Of a stretch of DNA of 64,000 nucleotides, positions 16,568 through 25,785 are shown piece after piece. The notes below the pieces were generated by a model. It did no database searches. It saw only the letters and a list, made by a program, of their open reading frames with translations, and was not told the DNA's origin. Position numbers and translations under genes: made by a program. Every line of letters starts with the position of its first letter. The stretch's first letter is position 1. Source of the stretch: Prolixibacteraceae bacterium (GTDB lineage: Bacteria > Bacteroidota > Bacteroidia > Bacteroidales > Prolixibacteraceae); assembly GCA_019163175.1 (NCBI GenBank), contig JAFLKN010000008.1, positions 109,858 through 173,857 on the forward strand, given 5' to 3'.

Positions 16568-19390
16568 TCAATACCCCAATTCTTTTCCTTTTTTAATGGC
16601 TGGCAATCCGAATTCCATCCATTTGGGCATGGGTTCGTCCTTCAGGTAATGATCAAAAAACTGTTTCATGCGGATGGTTAAGTCCATACGATTGGCCCAG
16701 CTTTCAGCTTTCAGATTATGCGGCTCGTTGTTGTAGGTAAGCATCCAAGCCGGTTTATTCAAGCGACGCATGGCCGAAAACATCTCAATTCCCTGGTACC
16801 ATGGCACAGCCCCATCGTTATCGTTGTGCATAATGAGCAGCGGTGTTTTAATTTTGGGAACCTGGAACAGAGGTGAATTTTCGAGGTAGAGCAAAGGTTT
16901 TTCCCACAAAGTACCGCCAATTCGACTTTGGTTTCGTTCGTACTGAAACATGCGCGACAGACCTGATTCCCAGCGGATTCCTCCATAAGCACTGGTCATG
17001 TTGGCCACCGGAGCGCCCGCCATGGCCGCAGCAAACATATCGGTTTGGGTAATGAGCCATGCCGTTTGATATCCGCCCCAGCTCTGGCCCTGAATGCCTA
17101 TGCGCTTGCGGTCGATAAACGGAAACATATTGGTCACAAACTGAGTTCCGCTCACTACGGCATCAAATGCAGATTGCCCCGGATAACCATCTTCGTATGT
17201 GATGTCTGGAATAAAAATGATGTAATCGTTGCTTGTGTAATAGGTTCGGTTTACGGTGGAACGTGTTGGTGCCGGAAGAGTGTACGCATGCAAATTGTCG
17301 GCATTGCGCTCGTAAAAATAAACCACCATCGGATACTTTTTCTCCGGGTCAATGGTCTCGGGAAAATAGAGAAGTCCTTCGAGCGACTTTCCTGAGAACG
17401 AATCCCAGTGCACCAAACGAACGCCAGGCCAAACAAACTTGCTCTGCTGCGGGTTGGAATGCGAAAGCTGATGACGCTTTTCAAACAAGAGGTTACCAGT
17501 CCAAACATCAGGCGGACAGTTCACATCCTCGCGCGTCCAGATTAGCGTTTCAGCATTTTTTGCTTTGGCCAGACTTCCAAATTTATAGTCCTCCATCAGC
17601 AGCAAACGCGGATCGGAATAGTTGCGCAGATCGGCACTAAAATAACCATCCGATTTGTTTCGCTCATCAAAGGCCGAAACAATTACCGGTTTGTTGGTAT
17701 CAATAAATTCTTCCTCGCGGTCAAGCTTCTGATAGCGGAATTGCAGAAAATTTTTACGTCCGTAATTTCGGGTAGCATTAATCGGAACTTTCGCTCCTTC
17801 CATGTCAACCCGCCAAATGTCGTAGCGATCGTACAAAAACACATATTTGTCGTTTTCGGCCCAACCTGCTATTCCATAAGGATTGGGATCATCGGGCATA
17901 TCCCAAAGCTCATTACAAAATGAAACCGGTATCGTTGAGCTTAGGTTGACATCTTCAGTAGAATTAATATTGGTTGAGCGCGAATAATAGGTGCTGTCTG
18001 CCGGGTTGTACCAAACAATGTAATTGCCGCCCGGCGACAAGGAAACGAGCGATTTATCCCGAACCATGATCCGTTTTATACCGGTTTCCAAATCAACCAG
18101 GTAAAAGTCGGCATTTGAGTTTCCTGTCCATGAGGCCTGAAGTTTGTATGGCGATGAATCGATCCCGAGCGCCACTTTCCCATTTCCTTTCTGAATAGTC
18201 CGCACTTCGCGTACAACTGGATCGGCCAATTGTATGTATTTCATTTTGTCGATCAGGTAAACCGCTTTATAGGTTCGCTTTTTCTCCCTTTCCAGATTCA
18301 CTTTTTGCTCAGGCTGTAACTCTTTGTCTTTCCACGACCAAACATCGAGCATCGGTTTTTCTTCGTCAAGCAGTGTATCTTTGGGTTCAGGTTTTGGTTT
18401 CTGATTTGTTCCGAAGAACAGGTGCAGACCATTTTCGGAGAACGAAAGTTCGGCTAAATCTGATGGCGACCAGCCCAATGGCATACCCGGAGCATCGGGA
18501 ACAACAACTGCTTTCGGTTCGCCCGTAGTGAGCGATCCGTAATACAAACTATACACTTTTTCCTTGATGGTATCGGCCGAGAACAAAAATCCAAACCGCC
18601 CACCCTGCTGATCGGAAGTAATTTTTTTTGCTGTACCAACATGTTTAAAAATGATGTCGGTTTTTCGTTTATCGGTATCGAAAACCAAGACTTCCGTGCG
18701 ATCTAACGAATCTTTGGTTTGGCGGATAAATGTGATGCTGTGTCCCAGCGGTGCATAATAATATTCGGTTATATTCCTGAACGAAATCGTATCGCCGGTG
18801 GCTGCATGAAACAGAATCAACTGGCTTTTCTGGTCGTCAGCCGGATCGCTGCTCTTTTTAGCTTTCGGTTCATCAGCTTTCTTTTCGGTGTCTTTCCCAT
18901 TCTTTTTTTCCGGCTTTTTCATGTCAGTCAGAAAGGCCACCCAACGGGCATTCTCTTTGGGCAAAGCAAACTGTTTCAGGTTCGGAAAAGTATAAACCTT
19001 GTGTTTCCTGAAAACCAGAATGCCAAGACTATCTTTTTGCATCAGTTCCTTTTTTACTTTTTTCTTTTTAGCGCTCCGCACAGAGTCCTCGGGTTGCTTG
19101 ATTTTATAGGCAATGAAGTCTGATTCGGGCGAGAAACGGGCATCGCTGGCACGCGCTAACGAATCAACCTTTTTCGAATCAATCGTCTTAACGAACAAAC
19201 AACCGTCGCCTTTCTGAGGGTTCAGCTCGAAAGCAGTCCACTTTCCGTCGTTGGAGACTTGTGGGCTGTTCAGTACTTGCCAGGCAGCAAAATCGTTTAC
19301 CGAAAGTGGTTTTTTATCCGTTTTCTGTGCATTCAGGAGCAGAGTGGAAAACAGAGTGCAAATCAGAACTAATATAGCGGCTCGTTTCAT
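16568..19390 (-). CDS. S9-family prolyl oligopeptidase/DPP IV-like peptidase
   Basis: The start was placed at ATG 19388-19390, giving 940 residues with signal peptide MKRAAILVLICTLFSTLLLNAQ; an in-frame upstream ATG at 19486 would add 32 residues in front of the signal peptide and overlap the promoter region. A beta-propeller (WD40-like/PD40 repeats) fills about residues 40-660; the alpha/beta-hydrolase domain follows. The catalytic triad is visible: Ser in GIQGQSWGGY, Asp in HNDNDGAVP and His in NNEPHNL. Such enzymes cleave peptides in the periplasm. The propeller contains a Lys/Asp-rich insert (KKPEKKNGKDTEKKADE). Monocistronic and divergent from the S41 peptidase. Confidence 0.9.
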   Translation of the reverse strand: MKRAAILVLICTLFSTLLLNAQKTDKKPLSVNDFAAWQVLNSPQVSNDGKWTAFELNPQKGDGCLFVKTIDSKKVDSLARASDARFSPESDFIAYKIKQPEDSVRSAKKKKVKKELMQKDSLGILVFRKHKVYTFPNLKQFALPKENARWVAFLTDMKKPEKKNGKDTEKKADEPKAKKSSDPADDQKSQLILFHAATGDTISFRNITEYYYAPLGHSITFIRQTKDSLDRTEVLVFDTDKRKTDIIFKHVGTAKKITSDQQGGRFGFLFSADTIKEKVYSLYYGSLTTGEPKAVVVPDAPGMPLGWSPSDLAELSFSENGLHLFFGTNQKPKPEPKDTLLDEEKPMLDVWSWKDKELQPEQKVNLEREKKRTYKAVYLIDKMKYIQLADPVVREVRTIQKGNGKVALGIDSSPYKLQASWTGNSNADFYLVDLETGIKRIMVRDKSLVSLSPGGNYIVWYNPADSTYYSRSTNINSTEDVNLSSTIPVSFCNELWDMPDDPNPYGIAGWAENDKYVFLYDRYDIWRVDMEGAKVPINATRNYGRKNFLQFRYQKLDREEEFIDTNKPVIVSAFDERNKSDGYFSADLRNYSDPRLLLMEDYKFGSLAKAKNAETLIWTREDVNCPPDVWTGNLLFEKRHQLSHSNPQQSKFVWPGVRLVHWDSFSGKSLEGLLYFPETIDPEKKYPMVVYFYERNADNLHAYTLPAPTRSTVNRTYYTSNDYIIFIPDITYEDGYPGQSAFDAVVSGTQFVTNMFPFIDRKRIGIQGQSWGGYQTAWLITQTDMFAAAMAGAPVANMTSAYGGIRWESGLSRMFQYERNQSRIGGTLWEKPLLYLENSPLFQVPKIKTPLLIMHNDNDGAVPWYQGIEMFSAMRRLNKPAWMLTYNNEPHNLKAESWANRMDLTIRMKQFFDHYLKDEPMPKWMEFGLPAIKKGKELGY

Positions 19391-19414
19391 AAGAACTTTT
19401 TCAAAGATGATTCC

Positions 19415-19422
19415 CAAAGATA
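19415..19422 (-). promoter_or_regulatory. Candidate -7 box of the S9 peptidase gene
   Basis: TATCTTTG on the minus strand, 24 bases ahead of the chosen start codon at 19390. It supports the downstream start over the one at 19486. The -33 element is poor. Confidence 0.35.
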
Positions 19423-19546
19423 ATGTTTGAATCCTGCTAACGAAATAGCAATTAAACTTTATAACAGGCGAAACCTGATTTACCATTAAGCAAAGAGGAA
19501 ATAAAATGAATTATCGGATCCTCCTGCAACAATAAACTCAAGCAAA

Positions 19547-19580
19547 TTTGCTAACGCATCAAGACAAATTTGTAATTTTG
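19547..19580 (+). promoter_or_regulatory. Predicted promoter of the S41 peptidase gene
   Basis: TTTG at 19547-19550 and TAATTTTG at 19573-19580 with 22 bases between fit the Bacteroidota -33/-7 pattern. The first in-frame ATG (19548) lies inside this promoter, which argues for the start at 19608. Confidence 0.5.
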
Positions 19581-19607
19581 AAACATAATTCAGCCTCACA
19601 GAAAACA

Positions 19608-21734
19608 ATGTTCATGTTCAGAAATACCGCTTCATTCCTGGTCCTGATTCTAATCTTTAGTTCGGGTCTTTCGGCACAGCCCAATACCGATCAGGCCAAG
19701 ATTACTCCCCTGCTCTTTCAAATGCTTGAAGAATATCATTATTCGCCGCCAGCACGAAACAGTAAGCTTTCGAACCAGATATTCGAAAACGTATTGAAAA
19801 CCCTCGATCCTTACGGACTGATTTTCACCAGCAATAGCATCGCAACAATGGTTCCATACCGCGATTCATTGTGCAGTGCCAATCCAAAACCTGCCGCCGA
19901 TTTTGTGACCAAACTTACCTCGCAATACCGCCAGCGCCTTTTGGCCGCCGACTCTATTGTCGATCTGTGTTTCCGGAAACCCCTGAACTTTTCGGGTAAA
20001 GATTCTCTGGAACTGGAACCCAAAAATTCAGGCATAAAGTTTCCGGACGATATCCAGCTAAAAAACCGTTGGGCGAAATGGATTAGCTACGGGGCGCTGC
20101 GAACTTTAATGTATTCGGAAAACGACAGTGTCCTTAAAATCAGTCAACCCATCGCCGACAGTACTTATGCTCCGGGCTCAGTGTTGGTTAAAAAACTACA
20201 AATCAGGGAAAAGCGAAGATTAAATCAGTTACTGAACTGTTCAGGAGGAATCGACAACTTTGTACGAAATACGTTCCTCAACAGCATCACATCGTGTTAC
20301 GACCCGCACACCAATTATTTTTCGCTGACCGACAAAGAAAAATTCGAGTCGTCGCTATCCAAAGAAAATTATGCTTTTGGTTTTGAACTCGGCAACAACC
20401 TGAACGACGAGGTAATCATTTCGAATATTTTACCTGGAAGTCCGCTGTGGAATTCAGGAAAACTTGAAAAAGGCGATGTGATACTGAAGATTAAAATTCC
20501 GGATCAGGAAGAAACCGACCTTGCCTTTGCCAGCATTAGCGAGGTGGATAACCTCTTTAATACCCTTAAAGGCGATTGGGTTGAAATGACTGTGAGAAAA
20601 CTAAATGGATCGGTGGCCACCATTGAAATGAGCAAGGGAAAATTCGACAGCCGGCAGAACCAAACCGTCGGGTTTATCCTGAATGGTGAAAAGCCAGTTG
20701 GTTACGTGTGGTTTTCGTCGTTTTACACCGAGTTCGACCAATATGGAAATGTTGGAAGTTCAATCGACATTCTGAAAGAAATAATCAAGCTGAAAGAAAG
20801 CGGGGTAAAGGGCCTGATCGTGGATTTAAGGAATAATCCGGGAGGGTCGGAAGGCGAAACAATGGAAATTGCGGCTTACTTCACCGGAAACGGGTCGTTT
20901 GCCATTCGCACAAATAAAAACAACATCAGAAATACCTTCATTAAACAGGATGCCACGCAGTGGTATAAAGATCCGATGGTGATTTTGGTTAACGGCAACA
21001 GCGCTTCGGGCTCCGAGTTGCTGGCCGCCATTCTTCAGGATTACAAACGGGCTGTTGTTATCGGTTGCAACAGCTTTGGGAAAGCAACGGAGCAATTTGT
21101 TTTCCCGGTTGGCCGCAAAATGGCATCACTCAATCCGTACACCAAACAAGCGGCTGACGACAACTCTGGTTTTGCCAAAATAACTACCGGAAAAATTTAT
21201 CGCATTGATGGGAAAAGTTACCAGAACACCGGCGTAACTCCCGACATTTTGTTACCCGATTATTACGAGAATTTCATCCAGCGGGAATCTGATCTTCCAT
21301 TTGCACTGAAAAACGATTCGATTAAGCCGTTGGTTAAATTCGTTTCGCCAGCCACTTTACCACTGGATACGCTGAAACAACTGAGCAAGAACCGGATTCA
21401 GAAAAGCGAAAAATTTACCCGGATGGCTCAGCTAAATAAATCCATCAAAACCCTGACCACTGACAGACCGAAAGTCAGTCTAAACCTTGATTCTTTCAGA
21501 AAAGATGCTGACCAGTTTAAAAAGCTGATGTCGGATTTTGAGCATATTCACCAATCGGAGAACCCCACATTTAAAGTTGAGAACACTGCATTTAAACTGA
21601 AAGAAATTCAGGCTGACAGTCTGGAAACAAAGATCAACGACAAATTCAAAGAATCTATCGGGAAAGATATTTATGTGGACGAAGCCTTTTCGGTGGTACT
21701 GGATTTGCTCCGTATAAACACCTCTGCCAAATAG
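19608..21734 (+). CDS. Exported S41 C-terminal processing protease (Tsp-like) with PDZ domain
   Basis: Starting at ATG 19608 the protein is 708 residues with signal peptide MFMFRNTASFLVLILIFSSGLSAQ; the in-frame ATG at 19548 would put 20 residues ahead of the signal and lies in the promoter. An N-terminal helical Tsp-type domain is followed by a PDZ domain (FGFELGNNLNDEVIISNILPGSP), then the S41 protease core with the catalytic Ser region VNGNSASGSELLAAIL and the Lys of NSFGKATEQ. The C-terminal 170 residues are helical and charged. Homologues degrade or process envelope proteins from their C-termini. Only nine bases separate its stop from that of the convergent GH88 gene. Confidence 0.9.
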   Translation: MFMFRNTASFLVLILIFSSGLSAQPNTDQAKITPLLFQMLEEYHYSPPARNSKLSNQIFENVLKTLDPYGLIFTSNSIATMVPYRDSLCSANPKPAADFVTKLTSQYRQRLLAADSIVDLCFRKPLNFSGKDSLELEPKNSGIKFPDDIQLKNRWAKWISYGALRTLMYSENDSVLKISQPIADSTYAPGSVLVKKLQIREKRRLNQLLNCSGGIDNFVRNTFLNSITSCYDPHTNYFSLTDKEKFESSLSKENYAFGFELGNNLNDEVIISNILPGSPLWNSGKLEKGDVILKIKIPDQEETDLAFASISEVDNLFNTLKGDWVEMTVRKLNGSVATIEMSKGKFDSRQNQTVGFILNGEKPVGYVWFSSFYTEFDQYGNVGSSIDILKEIIKLKESGVKGLIVDLRNNPGGSEGETMEIAAYFTGNGSFAIRTNKNNIRNTFIKQDATQWYKDPMVILVNGNSASGSELLAAILQDYKRAVVIGCNSFGKATEQFVFPVGRKMASLNPYTKQAADDNSGFAKITTGKIYRIDGKSYQNTGVTPDILLPDYYENFIQRESDLPFALKNDSIKPLVKFVSPATLPLDTLKQLSKNRIQKSEKFTRMAQLNKSIKTLTTDRPKVSLNLDSFRKDADQFKKLMSDFEHIHQSENPTFKVENTAFKLKEIQADSLETKINDKFKESIGKDIYVDEAFSVVLDLLRINTSAK

Positions 21735-21743
21735 AAATCAGAT

Positions 21744-22949
21744 TTATTTCTTTTCTTCCAGATTCTTTTTCCGTAGCAATGCTTCCAGAAAATAATAATC
21801 GGCATAGTTGAGCGGAACATCAATTTCGGCGCCGTGCGGAATGCTGCCAACCGAGTGCATCAACAGAAAATTGCCATTCTCACCAGGTTTGGCGCGATAA
21901 GCAGGACTGCTCAGGCTGGTCATAATTTTATCGGCCCAGGCCTTGTAAAATTCACCGTTTTCGAAGTTCGAAAGTTCATACAACGCCGAAGCCATAATGG
22001 CTGCTGCGGAGGCGTCTCGCGGTTCTTCCGGAATTTTTGGCGCGTCGAAATCCCAGTAAGGAACAAAGTCTGCCGGAAAATTTTTGTGGTTGATCACAAA
22101 GTTGAACGCTTTCTGTGCCTGCTGTAAATATTTCGGATCGTGGGTTTCGCGATAGGCCACCGTAAATCCGTAAATTCCCCAGGCCTGCCCGCGTGCCCAT
22201 GCTGATTCGTGTGCATAACCCTGAGCGGTATGTTTGTTACGAACCGAGCCATCTGCCAGACTGTAATCTACCACATGATAGCAGCTATAATCGGGCCGGT
22301 AATGGTTTTTGATGGTTTGATCGGCATGGCTCACCGCCAGTTTATAATACGACGAATCGCCCGAAAGTCGGGTCGCGTTGAACAGCAATTCGAGGTTCAT
22401 CATGTTGTCGATAATTACCGGACATTCCCAGCCTCGTTCGCTTTGCCAGCCTTTATCTACATTCCACGACTGAAAAACTCCAGCCACAGGGCGAAAGCGG
22501 GTTGACAAGGATTTGGCCGCCTGGATAATAACTTCATTGTATCTTTCTTCACCCAAACGAAGTCCGTTACCAAAACTGCACTGAATCATAAAACCCACAT
22601 CGTGGTGCCAGGTCAGGTATTTCACCGAATCGATGGCTTCGGTGTATTTCCGTGCATAGGTTTTCCAAGTTGAATCGCCTGTCAGTTCAAACATGTACCA
22701 CATGGTGGAAGGATAAAATCCGCTTGTCCAGTCTTCCATTGGTATGTATTTTACCTTGCCATTGGCCACTGTTCGCGGATTCAATACTTTGCCCGATTGT
22801 TCGATGGCATCAACCTGAAGCTTTTCCTGAGCTGCGGCAAACTGAATATTTTCTTCAACAAATCCGGGTTTAGTTTTAGGCGCCGGATCACAGGCTATAA
22901 ATGTAAAAAACAGGGCAAGTAAGCCGAATTGATAGATTTTAATTTTCAT
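21744..22949 (-). CDS. GH88 unsaturated glucuronyl/uronyl hydrolase lipoprotein
   Basis: 401 residues with lipobox TFIAC (Cys20). The (alpha/alpha)6-barrel of GH88 is recognised by WHHDVGFMIQCSFGNG with Asp117, ECPVIIDNMMNLELLF with Asp181 (counterparts of the two catalytic Asp of Bacillus UGL), and WARGQAWGIYGF. The enzyme removes 4,5-unsaturated uronic acid from the non-reducing end of oligosaccharides made by polysaccharide lyases, by hydration of the double bond. Last gene of the PUL; 25 bases after the unclassified gene upstream, likely cotranscribed. No lyase that would generate its substrate lies in the window. Confidence 0.9.
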   Translation of the reverse strand: MKIKIYQFGLLALFFTFIACDPAPKTKPGFVEENIQFAAAQEKLQVDAIEQSGKVLNPRTVANGKVKYIPMEDWTSGFYPSTMWYMFELTGDSTWKTYARKYTEAIDSVKYLTWHHDVGFMIQCSFGNGLRLGEERYNEVIIQAAKSLSTRFRPVAGVFQSWNVDKGWQSERGWECPVIIDNMMNLELLFNATRLSGDSSYYKLAVSHADQTIKNHYRPDYSCYHVVDYSLADGSVRNKHTAQGYAHESAWARGQAWGIYGFTVAYRETHDPKYLQQAQKAFNFVINHKNFPADFVPYWDFDAPKIPEEPRDASAAAIMASALYELSNFENGEFYKAWADKIMTSLSSPAYRAKPGENGNFLLMHSVGSIPHGAEIDVPLNYADYYFLEALLRKKNLEEKK

Positions 22950-22974
22950 ATTTTTAGAGAATTAGCGTTGCAAT

Positions 22975-24582
22975 TTATTGAACCGAAATGATCAGTTTTT
23001 CTCCGGCCTTCAGTTTTACCGGTATTCCTTCAAGTAATTTTTCTCCGGCATATTTGCCTGAAATTTTCTTATCGGAAGAAGCTACCGAATAGTTCTTTTC
23101 TTTCTGAACAGTGAACCATTCAGGAAACTGATTGATTCGCGGATAATCGATGGGTAAACCCATGTTGGTTTTGTGCCGTTGAGCATCAAACTTTAGCTTT
23201 CCTTCCCAATCCTTTTCGGAAGTCAGAACCCAATAAATCTGATCTCCGGTTTTTTCTGCTCCCAAAACCACATCGCTGCGCCAAGGTGAAACAGTGGCTC
23301 CCTGCGTTTTCATCAGGCTGTACATGATGGCGGTGCGGGCAAAATTACCATCGCCATGCCAGGCTCCAATAATGCCATCTTCGCGTTGCATGGCAAACAT
23401 CACCTTCATTTCACTGTCGATCCAAGCTTTTAAATCCGGATTTTGTTCACGGTTGTACAGGTTGATTCCGCCTTCTATGGCATCGGCATATCCATCGTGA
23501 CTTTTGCCTTCCCAAGCAAAATTGCGGTATTTTTCGTTCAGGTTTTTCAGCATCGATAAAAAGCCCTGTCGATACTTTTCGGTATGATCAATAAGGTAAA
23601 CCGAATAAAAAGCATCAAAAATATAGCCCCAGTTATCCGAGATTCCCTTGTCGGCCACCTCGCCTGTTTGCGCATTCACGGCATTGTAAAACAGTCCATC
23701 GGCATTGCGACCCACCTCCAAAACACGGTCGAGCAGGCGGTGCAACGGTTCCTGATAAAGTTTCTTCTTCTCTGGATTCACAAAACTTAGCGTCACGTAC
23801 AATTCGCTCAATCCGCCAATAATTTCGCAGCCGTGATCGCGTAGTCGTAAATATTTCAATTGGTCCAGATCGCGTCCGCCCAACATGTAATAATCACCGA
23901 TTAATGTGGCCCAGTCCAGAAATTCTTTCTTTCCGGTCATCCAGTAATTGCGCACCAGCGTTTGCAGCATGTCGCCGTTCACTTCTTCCGAAGCTACTTT
24001 GTAGCCACCCAGTTCATCAATGTCCTTAAAAATAGTATAATATGCGGGCATATCTTTTAACATTTCGGCCATCCGGTCGCGCCAGGGCGATACACCGATG
24101 TATTCGCAAAGTGGAAGAATACCGTCTTTCATATATTCGGCCGAACCAAAAATCACCCAGTTCATATCCGGTTTTTCAGTATTAAAACCTTTTTTCGAAA
24201 ACGAATAGGTATCGGGAAGCGATTTCACTCTGGAAGTTAATTTGCGCTCTGTGTTGAGCATATCGAGCATCTTGCCCTTGTACAAATCCTGGTCGAGCAG
24301 ATAAGTCGTCAGAACCATGAATGCCCAGTTGTCGGCGGCAGAATTGTGCGGTTCCCAAATATCAATGGCCTTATCCAGATTGGTTGGAATCAATCCGGTA
24401 GCCGGATCGGTATGCTGAAGCCAGCCATTCACAAAACGAAGACTTCGCACAAAACCTTCACTGGCCTGCTTGCCGTTTTCGGTGGCACGATCAACCATTT
24501 TCGGGTCGAAGTTCTTTTGTGCCTGAACCGGAGATAAAAGAAATACAAATGCGGTCAGGATAAGGATTGCTCGTTGAAACAT
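22975..24582 (-). CDS. Unclassified exported (alpha/alpha)-toroid-like protein of the PUL
   Basis: 535 residues, signal peptide MFQRAILILTAFVFLLSPVQAQ. No family is recognised with confidence. The pattern of paired helices with aromatic and acidic loops (WEPHNSAADNWAFMVLTTYLLD, GEVADKGISDNWGYIFDAFYSVYLID, NFAWEGKSHDGYADAIEGGINL) suggests an (alpha/alpha)6 or (alpha/alpha)7 toroid as in GH88, GH105, GH127 or GH154 and several polysaccharide lyases. A short beta-rich tail (about residues 430-535) follows. Conserved Asp/Glu in those loops could be catalytic. Position between GH43-like and GH88 genes supports a role in oligosaccharide breakdown. A decayed 3' gene fragment lies directly upstream. 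Confidence 0.6.
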   Translation of the reverse strand: MFQRAILILTAFVFLLSPVQAQKNFDPKMVDRATENGKQASEGFVRSLRFVNGWLQHTDPATGLIPTNLDKAIDIWEPHNSAADNWAFMVLTTYLLDQDLYKGKMLDMLNTERKLTSRVKSLPDTYSFSKKGFNTEKPDMNWVIFGSAEYMKDGILPLCEYIGVSPWRDRMAEMLKDMPAYYTIFKDIDELGGYKVASEEVNGDMLQTLVRNYWMTGKKEFLDWATLIGDYYMLGGRDLDQLKYLRLRDHGCEIIGGLSELYVTLSFVNPEKKKLYQEPLHRLLDRVLEVGRNADGLFYNAVNAQTGEVADKGISDNWGYIFDAFYSVYLIDHTEKYRQGFLSMLKNLNEKYRNFAWEGKSHDGYADAIEGGINLYNREQNPDLKAWIDSEMKVMFAMQREDGIIGAWHGDGNFARTAIMYSLMKTQGATVSPWRSDVVLGAEKTGDQIYWVLTSEKDWEGKLKFDAQRHKTNMGLPIDYPRINQFPEWFTVQKEKNYSVASSDKKISGKYAGEKLLEGIPVKLKAGEKLIISVQ

Positions 24583-24586
24583 AGTC

Positions 24587-24682
24587 TTAGTCTTTAGAAA
24601 AGGTTATTTTATAATTTCCTGAAAGTTGCAATTTTTTTGCGTTCAATGAAAGCTGGTAACCCTGATTTACTCCTAATTAGAT
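24587..24682 (-). pseudogene. Decayed 3' gene fragment, copy A
   Basis: Read on the minus strand this gap encodes GYQLSLNAKKLQLSGNYKIT before a TAA at 24587-24589. It has no start codon and begins after the GH43-like stop. A clearly homologous fragment is found at 34718-34849 (copy B), differing largely by silent changes, so both are remnants of the tail of one protein family. The parent protein is not recognised. Confidence 0.5.
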
Positions 24683-25741
24683 TTAGTTTTTAGGTACAAA
24701 ATTCTTAACCGGTCTGATGATGATATAAGTCGGACCACCTTCAGCAGGATAAATAGAGGCCAGCAGGGCAACTAACTTGCCTTTATCGTTGACATAAACC
24801 TGTGGCCTTTCAATACCTTTCACATTCAATGATTTTCCGTTTTGCATTGGGACAGGCTCTGTTTGCGACCATGCCGGGATCTGAGAATACAGTTCGTAAT
24901 TAATACCGTCTTTCGAAGTATAATAAATCACCGATTTTTGAACTCCGGTAACTTTGGCTTCCCAGTCGGTACAAATCACATTATACTGCTTGTTGGCCCA
25001 CCAGATCGTCGGATCTTCCAATTCAAAATTGCCGGGCAGTCGGTTCAAAGTATCCTGAAGTAATTTATAAGGTCCATTGTAATTTGTTGCTTCAAAAGCC
25101 TGCATATTCGCATCCCACCTGCCATCACGGGTAACCTTCGGTTTGAACTTTCCAACAGCATAAGCGCTGCCATCGGGCCGGATAAGCAACGCCGGATTGT
25201 TTGTACCGATTACCGGATGAGGAACCGGAGTCCAGGGACCTTGAATGGAATCGGCAAAGGCAAATCCTGTTTTCCACTGCGGAATACCCAGATGATAGAG
25301 CAGGTATTTGTTGCCAACCCTGGTGATTTTGGGATTATGAATGCCTTGAGTTGCCCAGGGATGATTGGAAGGATGTAAAACAACTTCCTGAAATTGGTAC
25401 GGACCAAAAAGCGATTTGGAAGTTGCACGAACAACATGGCTTTTCTGCCAGCCAATCATTTCTTTGTCTTTTGGCCATCTAGAACAGAACAAATGATATG
25501 TGTCTCCGACTTTAATTAACGAAGGATCCCAAAGATAATAACCTTCCATCTTAAATATTGCGCTTTCGGGAACCGGCTGAAGTGCATCTTTTAAGGGGTT
25601 ACTTTTAGGGTAACTTATCTTTATGTCCTTTGGTAAAATTGGCATCGACAGGACACTTTCAACAGGTTGAGCAATAGTTTGTAGCTGACACCAAAAGATT
25701 AAAAATAAGGTAAACTTGATTTTATTATTAGTCATTTCCAT
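24683..25741 (-). CDS. GH43-like five-bladed beta-propeller glycosidase
   Basis: 352 residues with a Sec signal peptide (MTNNKIKFTLFLIFWCQLQTIAQ; the first ATG adds two residues). The sequence fits a five-bladed propeller of the GH43/GH32/GH117 fold: GYYLWDPSLIKVGDTYHLFCSRW supplies an Asp like the GH43 base, HNPKITRVGNKYLLYHLG the second blade, and FELEDPTIWWANKQYNVICTDWEA an acidic pair. The exact family and bond are uncertain; GH43-like enzymes in PULs are mostly arabinofuranosidases, xylosidases or galactosidases. 44 bases downstream of the GH29 gene, same strand. Confidence 0.65.
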   Translation of the reverse strand: MEMTNNKIKFTLFLIFWCQLQTIAQPVESVLSMPILPKDIKISYPKSNPLKDALQPVPESAIFKMEGYYLWDPSLIKVGDTYHLFCSRWPKDKEMIGWQKSHVVRATSKSLFGPYQFQEVVLHPSNHPWATQGIHNPKITRVGNKYLLYHLGIPQWKTGFAFADSIQGPWTPVPHPVIGTNNPALLIRPDGSAYAVGKFKPKVTRDGRWDANMQAFEATNYNGPYKLLQDTLNRLPGNFELEDPTIWWANKQYNVICTDWEAKVTGVQKSVIYYTSKDGINYELYSQIPAWSQTEPVPMQNGKSLNVKGIERPQVYVNDKGKLVALLASIYPAEGGPTYIIIRPVKNFVPKN

Positions 25742-25785
25742 TGGTTTAGAATTTGTTTGCTGTTATTTCTTGTACAATATCAATA

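Noticed and set aside
19388..19486. Upstream start for the S9 peptidase
   Set aside because: The 32 extra residues would precede a complete signal peptide and the region contains a -7 box.
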